A stretch of DNA of 64,000 bases from VAZQ01 sp035263865 (GCA_035263865.1 DATFQX010000203.1:1-64000); one strand, 5' to 3'. Counted from the first letter of the stretch, positions 41,081 through 50,396 are shown. Notes: generated by a model not told the origin, from the sequence alone. A program made the numbers and translations.

Positions 41081-41150
41081 CCGTTCATTCCCGCGCGAGC
41101 GGGAATCCAGGGCGGAAACACTGGGTCCCCGCTTTCGCGGGGACGAACGG
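41081..41150. repeat. Palindromic repeat, CCGTTCATTCCCGC...GCGGGGACGAACGG
   Basis: Outer arms CCGTTC and GAACGG enclose two inner palindromes, TTCCCGC/GCGGGAA (41087-41104) and GTCCCCGC/GCGGGGAC (41125-41143). The wording is that of a common Bradyrhizobium/Xanthobacteraceae repeat; a half copy occurs at 45379. It lies between the O-methyltransferase gene and the TRAP receptor gene, upstream of the latter. Confidence 0.75.
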
Positions 41151-41242
41151 AACTCACTACGTCACTTTACAGTTCCGATCACTTCGGGCTCAATGCCGGC
41201 AAACGCCGTGCGGCGACAAGAACGATGAGTCAGGAGGAGAGG

Positions 41243-42280
41243 ATGCCATCGCGTCGAAGCAAGAATTCCTTTGCCGCAGCGATCGCCGCTGGGCTGCTGC
41301 TCGCAGCCTCGGGCGCGCTCGCGCAGGACAAGACCTTCGAGCTCAAGCTGTCACACTGGGTGCCGCCCACCCATCCGCTGCAGAAGGCGATGGAGGAATG
41401 GGGCGCCTCGGTCGAGAAGGCCTCGAACGGAACCATCAAATCGAAGGTCTTTCCATCCCAGCAGCTCGGCAAAGCGTTCGACCATTACGACATGGCGCGC
41501 GACGGCATCGCCGACTTCACCTATGTCAATCCTGGCTACCAGCCCGGCCGTTTTCCCATCATCGCCGCCGGCGAATTGCCGTTCCTCGTCGGCGACGCCA
41601 AGGGCGGCATTCGCGCCGTCGACGTCTGGTATCGCAAGTACGCGCCGAACGAGATGAAGGACGTGAAATACTGCTTTTCCTTCATCCTCGATCCGCTCAC
41701 CTGGCACTCGAGCAAGAAGAAAATCGTGGTACCGGGCGACATCAAGGGAATGAAGGTTCGCCCCTCGCAGGCGACGGTGGCCGCGTGGGTGACGCTCCTC
41801 GGCGGCACCAACGTGCAGGCGAGCGCGACCGAAGTGCGCGACGTGATGGAGAAAGGCGTGGCGGAGGCGGTCACCTTCCCCTGGGGCTCGGTGCCGCTGC
41901 TCGGCGTCGACAAGGTGACGAAGTATCACATGGACGCGCCGCTCCACACCGTCACCTTCCAGTGGCTGATGAGCCCGCGCACCTACGCCGCCATGTCGCC
42001 GGCGCAGAAAAAGGTGATCGACGATCACTGCACCACCGAATGGGCCAGCAAATTCGCCGACCGGTGGGCGGATTTCGAGCACGCGGGCATCGCGAAGGTC
42101 AAAGCCGAACCCGGTCACGAGGTCTACCCGATCACCGCGGCGCAGCTCGAGGAGTGGAAGAAGTCGGCCGAGCCGCTGGAGAAGCAATGGGCCGAGAACG
42201 TGCGCAAGACCGGTGGCGATCCCAACACCATCTTGAAGGAGCTCAAGCAAGCGCTCGCGCAATATAATGCGGGGTATTAA
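41243..42280 (+). CDS. dctP: TRAP transporter solute-binding protein (DctP family)
   Basis: This 345-residue periplasmic receptor feeds a tripartite ATP-independent transporter. A signal peptide (about 1-27, AAAIAAGLLLAASGALA) precedes QDKTFELKLSHWVPPTHPLQKAM, a DctP N-terminus. SQQLGKAFDHYDMARDGIADFTYVNPGY, VRPSQATVAAWVTLLGGTNV (with the Arg that salt-bridges carboxylates) and MEKGVAEAVTFPWGSV are family blocks (quoted in short parts). A strong AGGAGGAGAGG lies just upstream of ATG 41243, which decides this start over ATG 41225. dctQ and dctM follow after a 171-base gap. The substrate is probably a carboxylate. Confidence 0.9.
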   Translation: MPSRRSKNSFAAAIAAGLLLAASGALAQDKTFELKLSHWVPPTHPLQKAMEEWGASVEKASNGTIKSKVFPSQQLGKAFDHYDMARDGIADFTYVNPGYQPGRFPIIAAGELPFLVGDAKGGIRAVDVWYRKYAPNEMKDVKYCFSFILDPLTWHSSKKKIVVPGDIKGMKVRPSQATVAAWVTLLGGTNVQASATEVRDVMEKGVAEAVTFPWGSVPLLGVDKVTKYHMDAPLHTVTFQWLMSPRTYAAMSPAQKKVIDDHCTTEWASKFADRWADFEHAGIAKVKAEPGHEVYPITAAQLEEWKKSAEPLEKQWAENVRKTGGDPNTILKELKQALAQYNAGY

Positions 42281-42305
42281 GCAGCGAGACTCGTAGGCAC
42301 CTGTG

Positions 42306-42405
42306 GCACACGCGCGATGCCCACGCGTGCTCTGTGCGTGGGCAAAATCGCTCACGAAGGCAACACGCATTACGCTCCTGCGCGGCGATTTTGCCCACCC
42401 TACTA
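42306..42405. repeat. Inverted repeat GTGGGCAAAATCGC / GCGATTTTGCCCAC
   Basis: A perfect 14-base inverted repeat (42338-42351 and 42385-42398) with a 33-base spacer lies between dctP and dctQ, flanked by CCCACGCGTGC and TTGCCCACCCTAC, which are typical of a dispersed Rhizobiales repeat. The resulting RNA hairpin, early in the dctP-dctQ intergenic RNA, may stabilise the dctP message, a common feature when receptor is needed in excess over membrane subunits. Confidence 0.7.
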
Positions 42406-42451
42406 GGCCTACGCTTACTCCGCTGCCACGCCGCGTGAGGGACCGCCCATC

Positions 42452-43006
42452 ATGGCCGATGCGCAATTACCGCCAGATGTCGCGACCGGCCGCCGCCGGC
42501 GCAATCGGATGGATCGCTTCATCGACGGCATCGAGCTACTGGCGGCGTTCTTCGTCGGCATCGTCGCGGCGGATATCTTCACCTCGGTGCTGCTGCGATA
42601 TTTCTTCAGCGTGCAGATTCGCGACAGCTACGACTTCGGGCGGCTTCTTCTCGGCATCCTGATTTTTTGGGGCATCGCCGCAACCTCGTATCGGGGCACT
42701 CACATCACGGTCGACCTCGTCTATGCGAATGTCGGACCGACGCTACAGCGTTTCATTGACGTATTCGCAACGCTCGTTCTCCTCTTCGTCGTCTCGGTTC
42801 AGACCTGGACCTTGTTTGACAAGGTGCTGAGCACACGCGCCGATAACGTCTTGACCTTCGATCTGCGATTGCCGACCTGGCCGTTTTTCCTAGTCGCATG
42901 GCTGGGGGACGTGTCCGCGGTGCTGCTGATTGCGGTGCGTACCTACCGGCTGATCTTCCATCCGGAACTGATGGGCGGCCAGTATCAGATCAAGCCGGTC
43001 GAGTGA
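42452..43006 (+). CDS. dctQ: TRAP transporter small permease (DctQ family)
   Basis: This 184-residue protein is the four-helix small membrane subunit of the TRAP system. Hydrophobic helices are seen at about 25-48 (IELLAAFFVGIVAADIFTSVLL), 62-80, 100-120 (FATLVLLFVVSVQTW) and 142-160. The DctQ block FGRLLLGILIFWGIAATSYRGTHITVDLVY-type lies at about 59-88 (FWGIA, RGTHITVDL). It is followed after four bases by dctM. Identification is by position, size and topology plus the R-G-x-H-I-x-V-D motif. Confidence 0.9.
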   Translation: MADAQLPPDVATGRRRRNRMDRFIDGIELLAAFFVGIVAADIFTSVLLRYFFSVQIRDSYDFGRLLLGILIFWGIAATSYRGTHITVDLVYANVGPTLQRFIDVFATLVLLFVVSVQTWTLFDKVLSTRADNVLTFDLRLPTWPFFLVAWLGDVSAVLLIAVRTYRLIFHPELMGGQYQIKPVE

Positions 43007-43010
43007 GTGA

Positions 43011-44315
43011 ATGGCGATGGACACCGATGCAGTCGCCATCCTCGGCTTCATCGTGTTGTTCGCACTGATGCTGTTGCGCGTGCCGGTGGGCATGGCGATG
43101 GGCTTGGTCGGAGTCAGCGGCTTTTCCTACCTGGTCAATTGGGATGCCGCTTTCAAAATCGTCGGGCACACGTCGATGCGCACCGTGACCGATTACACCT
43201 TCGGCGTCATCCCGATGTTCCTGCTCATGGGAGCGTTCGTTACCAATTCCGGCATGAGTCGCGAGCTTTTTCGGGCGGCGAACGGCTTTCTCGGCCATCG
43301 CCGCGGCGGGCTCGGCGTTGCGACCATCGCGGCCTGCGGCGGTTTTGCAGCAATCTCCGGCTCCTCGGTCGCGACCGCAGCGACGTTTTCCACCGTCGCC
43401 TATCCGGAGATGCGTCGCTACGGCTATCCGCAGTCGTTCGCCGCCGGCGTGATCGCCGCCGGCGGGACGCTGGGCGCCATGCTGCCGCCGTCCACGGTCC
43501 TCGCCGTCTACGGCATCATCACCGAGCAGGACATCGGCAAGCTGTTCATCGCCGGCATCGTTCCCGGCATTCTCGCCGCCTCCATGTACATGACCACGGT
43601 CGCAGTCATTGTCCGGGCGCGGCCTAAATATCTGCCGGCTGGCCCGCGCAGCGATTGGCGCGAGCGGCTCACGGGACTGCGTGATATCTGGGCAACTCTG
43701 CTGCTGTTCTTTTTCGTCATCGGCGGCCTGTACGGTGGCCTGTTCACACCGACGGAGGCCGGCGGCATGGGCGCAGGCGGCGCATTTTTGATCGGCGTCC
43801 TGCGCGGCCGGCTCACGCGCACCGATATTCGTCGCTCGCTGCTGCAGGCGACGCGCACCGCCGCCGCCGTGTTCACGGTTCTCATCGGTGCGCTGCTGTT
43901 CGGCTATTTTCTAACAATTACGCAGACGCCGCAGAAAGTGACCGCATTCCTCACCGCGCTGGGCGTGGGACGCTACGGCGTGCTGGCGCTCATCATGCTG
44001 ATGTATCTGGTGCTCGGATGCCTCATGGATGCGCTCGCCATGGTCATCCTCACGGTGCCAATCATCTTTCCCGTGATCAAGGAACTGGGCTTCGACCCAA
44101 TCTGGTTCGGCGTCATCATCGTCATGACCGTGGAGCTTGGGCTCATTCATCCGCCGGTCGGGATGGTCGTGTTCGTCATAAAAAGCGTGATCCAGGACAT
44201 CAATTTCTCGACGATCTTCGCTGGCGTTTTGCCCTTCATCGCGACGGACCTGATCCGGCTGGTGATCCTGATCTCGTTCCCGATCATCGCGCTGTGGCTT
44301 CCCTCGCGCATGTGA
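43011..44315 (+). CDS. dctM: TRAP transporter large permease (DctM family)
   Basis: This 434-residue protein is the large transport subunit, with about 12 membrane segments. DctM markers are LLRVPVGMAMGLVG (about 21-34), IPMFLLMGAFVTNSGMSRELF (split: IPMFLLMGAFV, SGMSRELF, about 65-86), ISGSSVATAATFSTVAYPEMRRYGY (split: SGSSVATAATFS), AAGGTLGAMLPPS (about 150-162), PTEAGGMGAGGAF and LGLIHPPVGMVVFVI (about 375-389). The sodium- and substrate-coupling glycines are present. It ends the dctPQM unit; substrate is unknown. Confidence 0.93.
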   Translation: MAMDTDAVAILGFIVLFALMLLRVPVGMAMGLVGVSGFSYLVNWDAAFKIVGHTSMRTVTDYTFGVIPMFLLMGAFVTNSGMSRELFRAANGFLGHRRGGLGVATIAACGGFAAISGSSVATAATFSTVAYPEMRRYGYPQSFAAGVIAAGGTLGAMLPPSTVLAVYGIITEQDIGKLFIAGIVPGILAASMYMTTVAVIVRARPKYLPAGPRSDWRERLTGLRDIWATLLLFFFVIGGLYGGLFTPTEAGGMGAGGAFLIGVLRGRLTRTDIRRSLLQATRTAAAVFTVLIGALLFGYFLTITQTPQKVTAFLTALGVGRYGVLALIMLMYLVLGCLMDALAMVILTVPIIFPVIKELGFDPIWFGVIIVMTVELGLIHPPVGMVVFVIKSVIQDINFSTIFAGVLPFIATDLIRLVILISFPIIALWLPSRM

Positions 44316-44394
44316 ATACCTCTCGCCGGATTGGGAGGCGGGCACGAAATCGAATATGCTAGCGCTCTGACATAATCGAGCGAGTAAGCAAATC

Positions 44395-45366
44395 ATGACA
44401 GCACACTTGCTTAGGCGATTGCTCATTATGGTTGCAGCGGTGCTCGCGGCGGCGGTGCTTGCGTCCGCCGCATGGCCGCAGGCGGGCGCGATCAAGATCG
44501 TGGTGCCCTATACGCCGGGCAGCGGTCCCGACATCCTCTCCCGCCTGATGGCAGAGCAGATCGGCCGCACGCAGGGTCCAACCGTCGTGGTCGAGAATCG
44601 TCCGGGCGGCGGCACGGTGATCGGCACCGAGGCGGTCGAGCGCGCCGCGCCCGACGGCCATACCGTGCTGCTCGTGGCGAATTCGTTCGTCATCAACCCG
44701 CCCTTGCAGCGAGCGAATTACGACCCAACGGGAAGCTTCGAACCGGTTTGCTATCTCGCGGCAACCCCGATGGTCCTCGTCGTGCTCGGCTCGTCGCCCT
44801 ATCATACGCTCGGCGATTTGATTGCCGCGGCGCGTGCCAAACCTGGCGAGCTGGTGTTCGCGAGCGGCGGGCCCGGCTCTTCCTTGCACGTCGCCATCGA
44901 GGTGCTCAAGCGCGCGGCCAACATCAACTTGACCTACGTGCCCTATGGCGGCACCGCGCCCGCAATCAATGCGCTGATGGGCAATCATGTGGCGGCGGTG
45001 TGGGCCGATTATCCGACCGTCGTGTCGCAGCTCAAAGCCGGCACGCTGCGAGGGCTGGTGACGACCTCGCGCACGCGGGTCGCGACGCTCCCGGATGTGC
45101 CAACCCTCGGCGAGACCGGGATCAGCAACTACGAGGCGGATATCTTCTATGGCATCGTGGCGCCGGCGAAGACGCCGCCCGAGATGCTCAATCGGCTCTC
45201 CGGCTTCTTCAGCAGCGCGATCAAAGCCCCCGACATGGCGCGAAAACTCGCCGAACAAGGGCTGTTTCCGGTCGGCATGTGCGGGGCAGAATTCGCCGCC
45301 TACCTGCGACGAATGGTCGACGACTACAGCCGCATCATTCGCGAGGCGAATATAACGGTGAAATAG
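44395..45366 (+). CDS. TctC/Bug-type tripartite tricarboxylate-transporter receptor (orphan 1)
   Basis: This 323-residue protein is a periplasmic receptor of the Bug family. A Sec signal (about 1-30, LIMVAAVLAAAVLASAAW) precedes IKIVVPYTPGSGPDILSRLM, the standard start. VVENRPGGGTVIGTEAV, FASGGPGSSLHVAIEVL, VPYGGTAPAINALMGNHVAAV and LPDVPTLGETGI are the family blocks. No TctA/TctB membrane subunits accompany it, so it must use a permease elsewhere or act as a sensor. It is 79 bases after dctM and shares the strand with the amidohydrolase gene downstream. Ligand unknown; usually a small carboxylate. Confidence 0.88.
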   Translation: MTAHLLRRLLIMVAAVLAAAVLASAAWPQAGAIKIVVPYTPGSGPDILSRLMAEQIGRTQGPTVVVENRPGGGTVIGTEAVERAAPDGHTVLLVANSFVINPPLQRANYDPTGSFEPVCYLAATPMVLVVLGSSPYHTLGDLIAAARAKPGELVFASGGPGSSLHVAIEVLKRAANINLTYVPYGGTAPAINALMGNHVAAVWADYPTVVSQLKAGTLRGLVTTSRTRVATLPDVPTLGETGISNYEADIFYGIVAPAKTPPEMLNRLSGFFSSAIKAPDMARKLAEQGLFPVGMCGAEFAAYLRRMVDDYSRIIREANITVK

Positions 45367-45378
45367 GGCCCTGCCGCG

Positions 45379-45408
45379 TGTCCCGCTTTCGCGGGAATGA
45401 GCGGACAT
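45379..45408. repeat. Half copy of the 41.1-kb palindromic repeat
   Basis: TCCCGC-TTTC-GCGGGA followed by ATGAGCGGA (45380-45403) repeats the inner palindrome and flank of the element at 41081-41150. It lies between the first orphan TctC gene and the amidohydrolase gene and forms a short hairpin. Confidence 0.6.
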
Positions 45409-45488
45409 TACCGCGCGGCTGCGGCCGTGTGATGGACAGCGGGCAGTCGAGCGGCTAACAACGCTCAGAAGAAAGCCGGAGGACGCAG

Positions 45489-46511
45489 ATGCGGATCGAT
45501 GCGTATACGCACTTCTTCCCGAAAAAATTCTTCGACAAGATGCAAGAGGTCGCCGGCGACTACAAGGATATGGGTAAGCGCGTGCGCTCGCTGCCGGCGC
45601 TGTTCAATCTCGACCATCGCAAGAAGATGGTCGATGGCTTCAAGGATTATCAGCAGATCCTGTCTTACCCGCAGCCGCCGGTCGAAACCTTCGCGAAAAC
45701 CCCGGCGCAGATCGACGAGCTCATCCGCATCATCAACGACGGCTTTGCCGAACTGTGCGCAAAGGAACGCGAGCATTTCCCGGGCTGGATCGCGCAGATA
45801 TCGCTCGACGCGCCCGATGCCGGCGTGCGCGAGGCGGAACGCACGATCAACCAACTCGGCGCGCTCGGCGTGCAAATCTATACCAACGTCGCCGGCAAGC
45901 CGCTCGACCGTCCGCAATACCTGCCGTTCTGGAAAAAAATGAACGCGCTCGGCAAACCGATCTGGCTGCATCCAGCACGCGGCGCCAATATGCCGGACTA
46001 CATCGACGAGAAGAAATCCCTCTACGAAATCTGGTGGACGTTTGGATGGTCCTACGAGACGGCTGCCGCCATGGGCCGCCTGGTGTTTTCGAAGATCATG
46101 GACAACCATCCCAATCTCAAGATCATCACCCATCACTTCGGCGGCATCGTGCCGATGCTCGAGGGCCGCATCGGTCCGGGTTGGGACGTGCTGGGCTCGC
46201 GCACCAGCGACGAAGACTACGTCTCCCTGCGCAAGAGCCTCAAAAAACGCCCGCTCGACTATTTCAAGCAGGACTTTTTTGCTGACACCGCGGTGTTCGG
46301 CGGCAAGCCAGCGACAAAATGCGGCCTGGAGTTCTTTCCGTTGGAAAAGATCGTGTTCGCTTCGGACTGCCCGTTCGATCCGGAAGGCGGCACGATGTAT
46401 CCGCGGCTCACGCTGGAGATCCTGGATTCGCTCAACATTCCAAAGGCGGACCGCGAAAAAATCGACTATAAGAATCTTGAAGCAGTCACCGGCCGAAAAC
46501 TGGTGAACTAG
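45489..46511 (+). CDS. Amidohydrolase-2 family protein (ACMSD/decarboxylase-like) with altered metal motif
   Basis: This 340-residue protein resembles the amidohydrolase-2 group that includes aminocarboxymuconate-semialdehyde and 2,6-dihydroxybenzoate decarboxylases. It has IWLHPARGANMPDY (about 158-171, metal His), ITHHFGGIVPML (about 214-225, His), and IVFASDCPFDPEGG (about 288-301, catalytic Asp). At the N-terminus, where D-x-H-x-H is usual, it reads MRIDAYTHFFPKKF: the first His is replaced by Tyr. LigW-type decarboxylases also vary here, so a decarboxylase is plausible. GGAGG precedes the ATG. Two TctC receptors flank it, so it may act on the imported acid. Confidence 0.8.
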   Translation: MRIDAYTHFFPKKFFDKMQEVAGDYKDMGKRVRSLPALFNLDHRKKMVDGFKDYQQILSYPQPPVETFAKTPAQIDELIRIINDGFAELCAKEREHFPGWIAQISLDAPDAGVREAERTINQLGALGVQIYTNVAGKPLDRPQYLPFWKKMNALGKPIWLHPARGANMPDYIDEKKSLYEIWWTFGWSYETAAAMGRLVFSKIMDNHPNLKIITHHFGGIVPMLEGRIGPGWDVLGSRTSDEDYVSLRKSLKKRPLDYFKQDFFADTAVFGGKPATKCGLEFFPLEKIVFASDCPFDPEGGTMYPRLTLEILDSLNIPKADREKIDYKNLEAVTGRKLVN

Positions 46512-46543
46512 CCTCGACCTCTTGGGCGGCAGGAAGGAGTGCC

Positions 46544-47530
46544 ATGAATCTCTCTCGCCGTCGATTTTTGTATCTCGCCAGCGCCGCCAGCGCGATTTCC
46601 ACCTCGCATCGCGCGAGCGCGCAAACCTATCCGGTGCGGCCGCTGCGCTGGGTGGTCGGGTTTCCGCCCGGCGGCGGGGCCGACATCGTATCGCGCATCA
46701 TGGCGCCCTGGCTCGCGGAGCGGCTGGGCCAACCCGTCGTGGTCGAAAACAAGCCGGGAGCGAGCAGCAACATCTCGGTCCAAACCGTGGTTAATTCGCC
46801 GCCCGACGGTTACACGCTGCTGTTCGTGCCGGCCTCGGCAGCAGTGAACGTGTCGCTGTTCGAGAACCTTCCCTTCAACCTGCTGCGAGACATCGCGCCG
46901 GTCTCCGGGCTCATCGATTTTCCCCTCGTGATGGTCGCCAACCCGTCGCTTCCGGCAAAGACCGTCGGCGAACTCATCGCCTACGCCAAGGCGAACCCCG
47001 GCAAGATCAGCATCGGCTCGTTCGGCACCGGCTCGACCTCGCACGTCGCCGGCGAACTCTTCAAGATGATGGCCGGCGTCAACATGATCCACGTGCCCTA
47101 TCGCGGCGGCGCGCCCATGGTCGCCGACCTCATCGGCGGGCAGGTGCAGGTCGCGATCGACGTCTTGACCGGCTCGCTCGCGCACATCCGCTCGGGCTCG
47201 CTGCGCGCGTTGGGCATGGGCGGCAAGAACCGGTCCGATGTGCTGCCGGACGTGCCGACCATCGGCGAGACGGTCGCGGGCTACGAGGCCAACTCCTGGT
47301 GCGGGCTCGGCGTGCCGCGCGGCACGCCAGGCGAAATCATCGAACGGCTCAACCTCGAGATCAATGCGGGACTCACGAACCCGACCATCAAGGCGCGGCT
47401 CGCCGACGTCGCCACCACGCCGATCCTGTACACGCCCGCCGAGTTCGGCGCCTATATGGCGGCCGAGGTCGACAAATGGGGCAAGGTGATCAGGACGTCG
47501 GGGATCAGGCCGGAAACATCGGGCGGCTGA
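46544..47530 (+). CDS. TctC/Bug-type receptor with Tat-like signal (orphan 2)
   Basis: This 328-residue Bug-family receptor starts with SRRRFLYLASAASA (about 4-17), a twin-arginine-type signal, cleaved near RASAQ (about 26). The mature part begins YPVRPLRWVVGFPPGGGADIVSRI; VVENKPGASSNISVQTVV, IGSFGTGSTSHVAGELFK, VPYRGGAPMVADLIGGQVQV, and LPDVPTIGETVAG follow. The Tat-type signal suggests export of a folded receptor, less usual in this family. AAGGAG precedes the ATG. It is 32 bases after the amidohydrolase gene, almost certainly in the same operon, and again no TctAB genes are near. Confidence 0.9.
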   Translation: MNLSRRRFLYLASAASAISTSHRASAQTYPVRPLRWVVGFPPGGGADIVSRIMAPWLAERLGQPVVVENKPGASSNISVQTVVNSPPDGYTLLFVPASAAVNVSLFENLPFNLLRDIAPVSGLIDFPLVMVANPSLPAKTVGELIAYAKANPGKISIGSFGTGSTSHVAGELFKMMAGVNMIHVPYRGGAPMVADLIGGQVQVAIDVLTGSLAHIRSGSLRALGMGGKNRSDVLPDVPTIGETVAGYEANSWCGLGVPRGTPGEIIERLNLEINAGLTNPTIKARLADVATTPILYTPAEFGAYMAAEVDKWGKVIRTSGIRPETSGG

Positions 47531-47667
47531 CCCGAACTTCCCACCGTATTGCCGCTGCTGCACGTCGTCGCGTGTGATCCAGCCGGTGATGGCCCGGCCA
47601 CACGCTTGTGGCTATCTTACAAGCCGCACCATGAATCTCGCTGCGCCATCTGCTAGCGTCGCCGCCC

Positions 47668-50394
47668 ATGGATGCCGCGCGCCCGATCGTTCCATCCGGT
47701 TTCGAATCGAGCCCACCCGGTGAGGACGCCCCGCGTGCCACGCCGGTGATGGAACAATACATCGAGATCAAAGCCGCCAATCCGGATTGTCTCCTGTTCT
47801 ACCGGATGGGCGATTTCTACGAGCTGTTTTTCGAGGATGCCGAGGTGGCCGCAAGCGCGCTCGGCATCGTGCTCACCAAACGCGGCAAGCATCTCGGCCG
47901 CGATATCCCGATGTGCGGCGTGCCGATCCACCGCGCCGACGAGTATCTCAACCGCCTCATCGCGCTTGGCCATCGTGTGGCGGTCTGTGAGCAGCTCGAG
48001 GATCCCGCGGAGGCGAAGAAGCGCGGCAGCAAGAGCGTGGTGCGGCGTGACGTCATTCGCGTGGTCACGCCCGGCACGCTCACCGAGGACACGCTGCTCG
48101 ATGCCAAGCGCAATAATTATCTGCTGGCGATTGCGCGCGCGCGCGCATCGATCGCGGAGGAGAGCCGCTTCGCGCTCGCCTGGATCGATATTTCCACCGG
48201 CGAGTTCCGCATCGCCGAATGTGACCGCGCAGGGCTCGCCGCGGAGATCGCCCGGCTCGAGCCGGGCGAGATCATCGTGTCGGACGCGCTCTACGGTGAT
48301 GCCGCGCTGGCTCCTTATCTGCGCTCGCTGGCGGCGGTGACGCCGCTGACCCGCGACGTGTTCGACGCGGCAACTGCCGAGCGCCGGCTCGCGGCCTATT
48401 TTGGCCTCGCCACCACGGAAAGCTTCGGCGCGCTGTCGCGGCTCGAGCTCACGGCGGCCGCCGCCTGCATCAGCTATATCGAGCGCACCCAGCTTGCAGC
48501 ACGCCCGCCGCTCTCGCCCCCGGTGCGCGAGGCACAAGGGGCGACCCTTGCGATCGACCAGGCGACGCGCAGCAATCTCGAGCTTGTGCGCACGCTCTCG
48601 GGCGAGCAACGCGGCTCATTGCTCGCCGCGATCGACCGCACGGTCACGGCGGCTGGCTCGCGGCTTCTGGCGCAGCGCCTTGCCGCTCCGCTCACTGACC
48701 CCGCTGCAATCGAGCACCGGCAGGACGCGGTCGAATTCTTCGTTACCGACGTGGCGGCGCGCGCCGATTTGCGCGAGCGACTGAAGGCTTCGCCCGATCT
48801 CGCGCGCGCGCTGGCGCGGCTCGCGCTGGGCCGCGGCGGCCCGCGTGACCTTGCCGCCATCCGCGACGGCATTCTCGCCGCTGCCGACATTGCCGCGGAG
48901 CTGGAGAGGCGCGGCGAGCTTGGCGACGAGCTCGCGCAGACGGCGCGCGCGCTGCGCCGGCTTGATCCGGCACTCGCGAGCGAGCTTGGCGCGGCCCTGG
49001 CGGAGGAGCTTCCGCACCTTAAGCGCGACGGCAACTTCGTGCGCGCCGGATTCGACGCCGGGTTCGACGAGGCACGCGCGCTGCGCGACGAATCCCGCCG
49101 CGTGATCGCGGTGCTGCAGACGCGCTACGCGGACGCGACGTCGGTGCGCGCGCTGAAGATCCGCCACAACAACGTGCTCGGCTATTTCGTGGAGGTGACG
49201 GCGCAGCATGGCGAACGCTTGATGGCGCCGCCGCTCAACGCGACCTTCATCCATCGCCAGACGCTCGCCGGACAGGTCCGCTTCACCACCACCGAATTGG
49301 GCGAGCTCGAAGCCAAGATCGCGAACGCGGCGGATCGCGCGCTCGCTATCGAGCTCGAGACGTTCGAGAAGCTCGCGGCCGCAGTGACGGCGGCAGCATC
49401 CGCGATCAAGGACGCCGCCGAGGCGCTCGCCGTGCTCGATGTCGCCACCGCCCTGGCGCAGTTGGCGGCCGAGCGGCACTACGTGCGGCCGCAGATCGAC
49501 GCCTCGCTCGATTTCATCATCGAGGGCGGACGCCATCCGGTGGTGGAGCAGGCGCTCACCGGCGACAGCTCCCCGTTCGTGGCCAACGACTGCGATCTGT
49601 CCCCGCCCCCCTCTGCGGCGAGCGGCCGCATCTATCTCGTCACCGGCCCGAACATGGCGGGGAAGTCCACTTATCTGCGCCAGAACGCGCTGATTGCGAT
49701 CCTCGCGCAAATGGGCAGCTTCGTGCCCGCGCGGCGCGCGAAAATCGGCGCGATCGACCGGCTGTTCTCGCGCGTGGGCGCGGCCGACGACATCGCGCGG
49801 GGGCGCTCGACCTTCATGGTCGAGATGGTGGAAACTGCAGCCATCCTCAATCAGGCGACCGAGCGCGCGCTCGTCATCCTTGATGAGATCGGCCGCGGCA
49901 CCGCGACCTTCGACGGCCTCTCCATCGCGTGGGCCGCGATCGAGCATCTGCACGAGACGAACCGTTGCCGCGCATTGTTCGCCACCCACTTCCACGAACT
50001 CACGGCGCTCGCGGCACGCCTACCGCGCCTGTTCAATGCCACCGTGCGGGTGAAGGAATGGGAGGGCGAGGTCGTGTTCCTGCACGAGGTGGTGCCGGGC
50101 GCGGCGGATCGCAGCTACGGCATCCAGGTGGCAAAGCTCGCAGGCCTGCCGCCGGCCGTGATCGGGCGCGCGAAGCTCGTCCTCGCCAAGCTCGAAGCCG
50201 AGGAGCGCGCCTCCCCGCGCGGCTTCGACGAGCTGCCGCTTTTTGCCGCCACGCCGCGGGCAGCGCCGCCTCGCGCCAGCACCGCCGAGGGCGTGCTCGC
50301 CGCGCTTTCCGCGCTGCATCCGGACGAGATGTCGCCGCGCGAGGCGCTCGAGGCGCTCTACGCGCTCAAGGCCAAGGCGGCGGAGGGAGGTTAG
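47668..50394 (+). CDS. mutS: DNA mismatch repair protein MutS
   Basis: MutS recognises base mismatches and starts repair with MutL. The 908-residue protein has the mismatch-binding domain with FYRMGDFYELFFEDAE (about 45-60, Phe-x-Glu wedge), connector and lever domains, and the ABC-type ATPase: Walker A GPNMAGKST (about 659-667), the FSRVGAADDIARGRSTFMVEM segment (in parts: FSRVGAADDIARG), Walker B LVILDEIGRGT (about 735-745) and SIAWAAIEHLH, ATHFHEL. The C-terminal tail (HPDEMSPREALEALY) mediates tetramerisation. Homologs in Rhizobiales are commonly next to glnD; here other genes intervene. Start ATG 47668 gives a usual N-terminus. Confidence 0.97.
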   Translation: MDAARPIVPSGFESSPPGEDAPRATPVMEQYIEIKAANPDCLLFYRMGDFYELFFEDAEVAASALGIVLTKRGKHLGRDIPMCGVPIHRADEYLNRLIALGHRVAVCEQLEDPAEAKKRGSKSVVRRDVIRVVTPGTLTEDTLLDAKRNNYLLAIARARASIAEESRFALAWIDISTGEFRIAECDRAGLAAEIARLEPGEIIVSDALYGDAALAPYLRSLAAVTPLTRDVFDAATAERRLAAYFGLATTESFGALSRLELTAAAACISYIERTQLAARPPLSPPVREAQGATLAIDQATRSNLELVRTLSGEQRGSLLAAIDRTVTAAGSRLLAQRLAAPLTDPAAIEHRQDAVEFFVTDVAARADLRERLKASPDLARALARLALGRGGPRDLAAIRDGILAAADIAAELERRGELGDELAQTARALRRLDPALASELGAALAEELPHLKRDGNFVRAGFDAGFDEARALRDESRRVIAVLQTRYADATSVRALKIRHNNVLGYFVEVTAQHGERLMAPPLNATFIHRQTLAGQVRFTTTELGELEAKIANAADRALAIELETFEKLAAAVTAAASAIKDAAEALAVLDVATALAQLAAERHYVRPQIDASLDFIIEGGRHPVVEQALTGDSSPFVANDCDLSPPPSAASGRIYLVTGPNMAGKSTYLRQNALIAILAQMGSFVPARRAKIGAIDRLFSRVGAADDIARGRSTFMVEMVETAAILNQATERALVILDEIGRGTATFDGLSIAWAAIEHLHETNRCRALFATHFHELTALAARLPRLFNATVRVKEWEGEVVFLHEVVPGAADRSYGIQVAKLAGLPPAVIGRAKLVLAKLEAEERASPRGFDELPLFAATPRAAPPRASTAEGVLAALSALHPDEMSPREALEALYALKAKAAEGG

Positions 50395-50396
50395 GC

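Noticed and set aside
48616..49995. A 459-codon minus-strand frame inside mutS
   Set aside because: Shadow of mutS; His/Arg-rich and without any motif.
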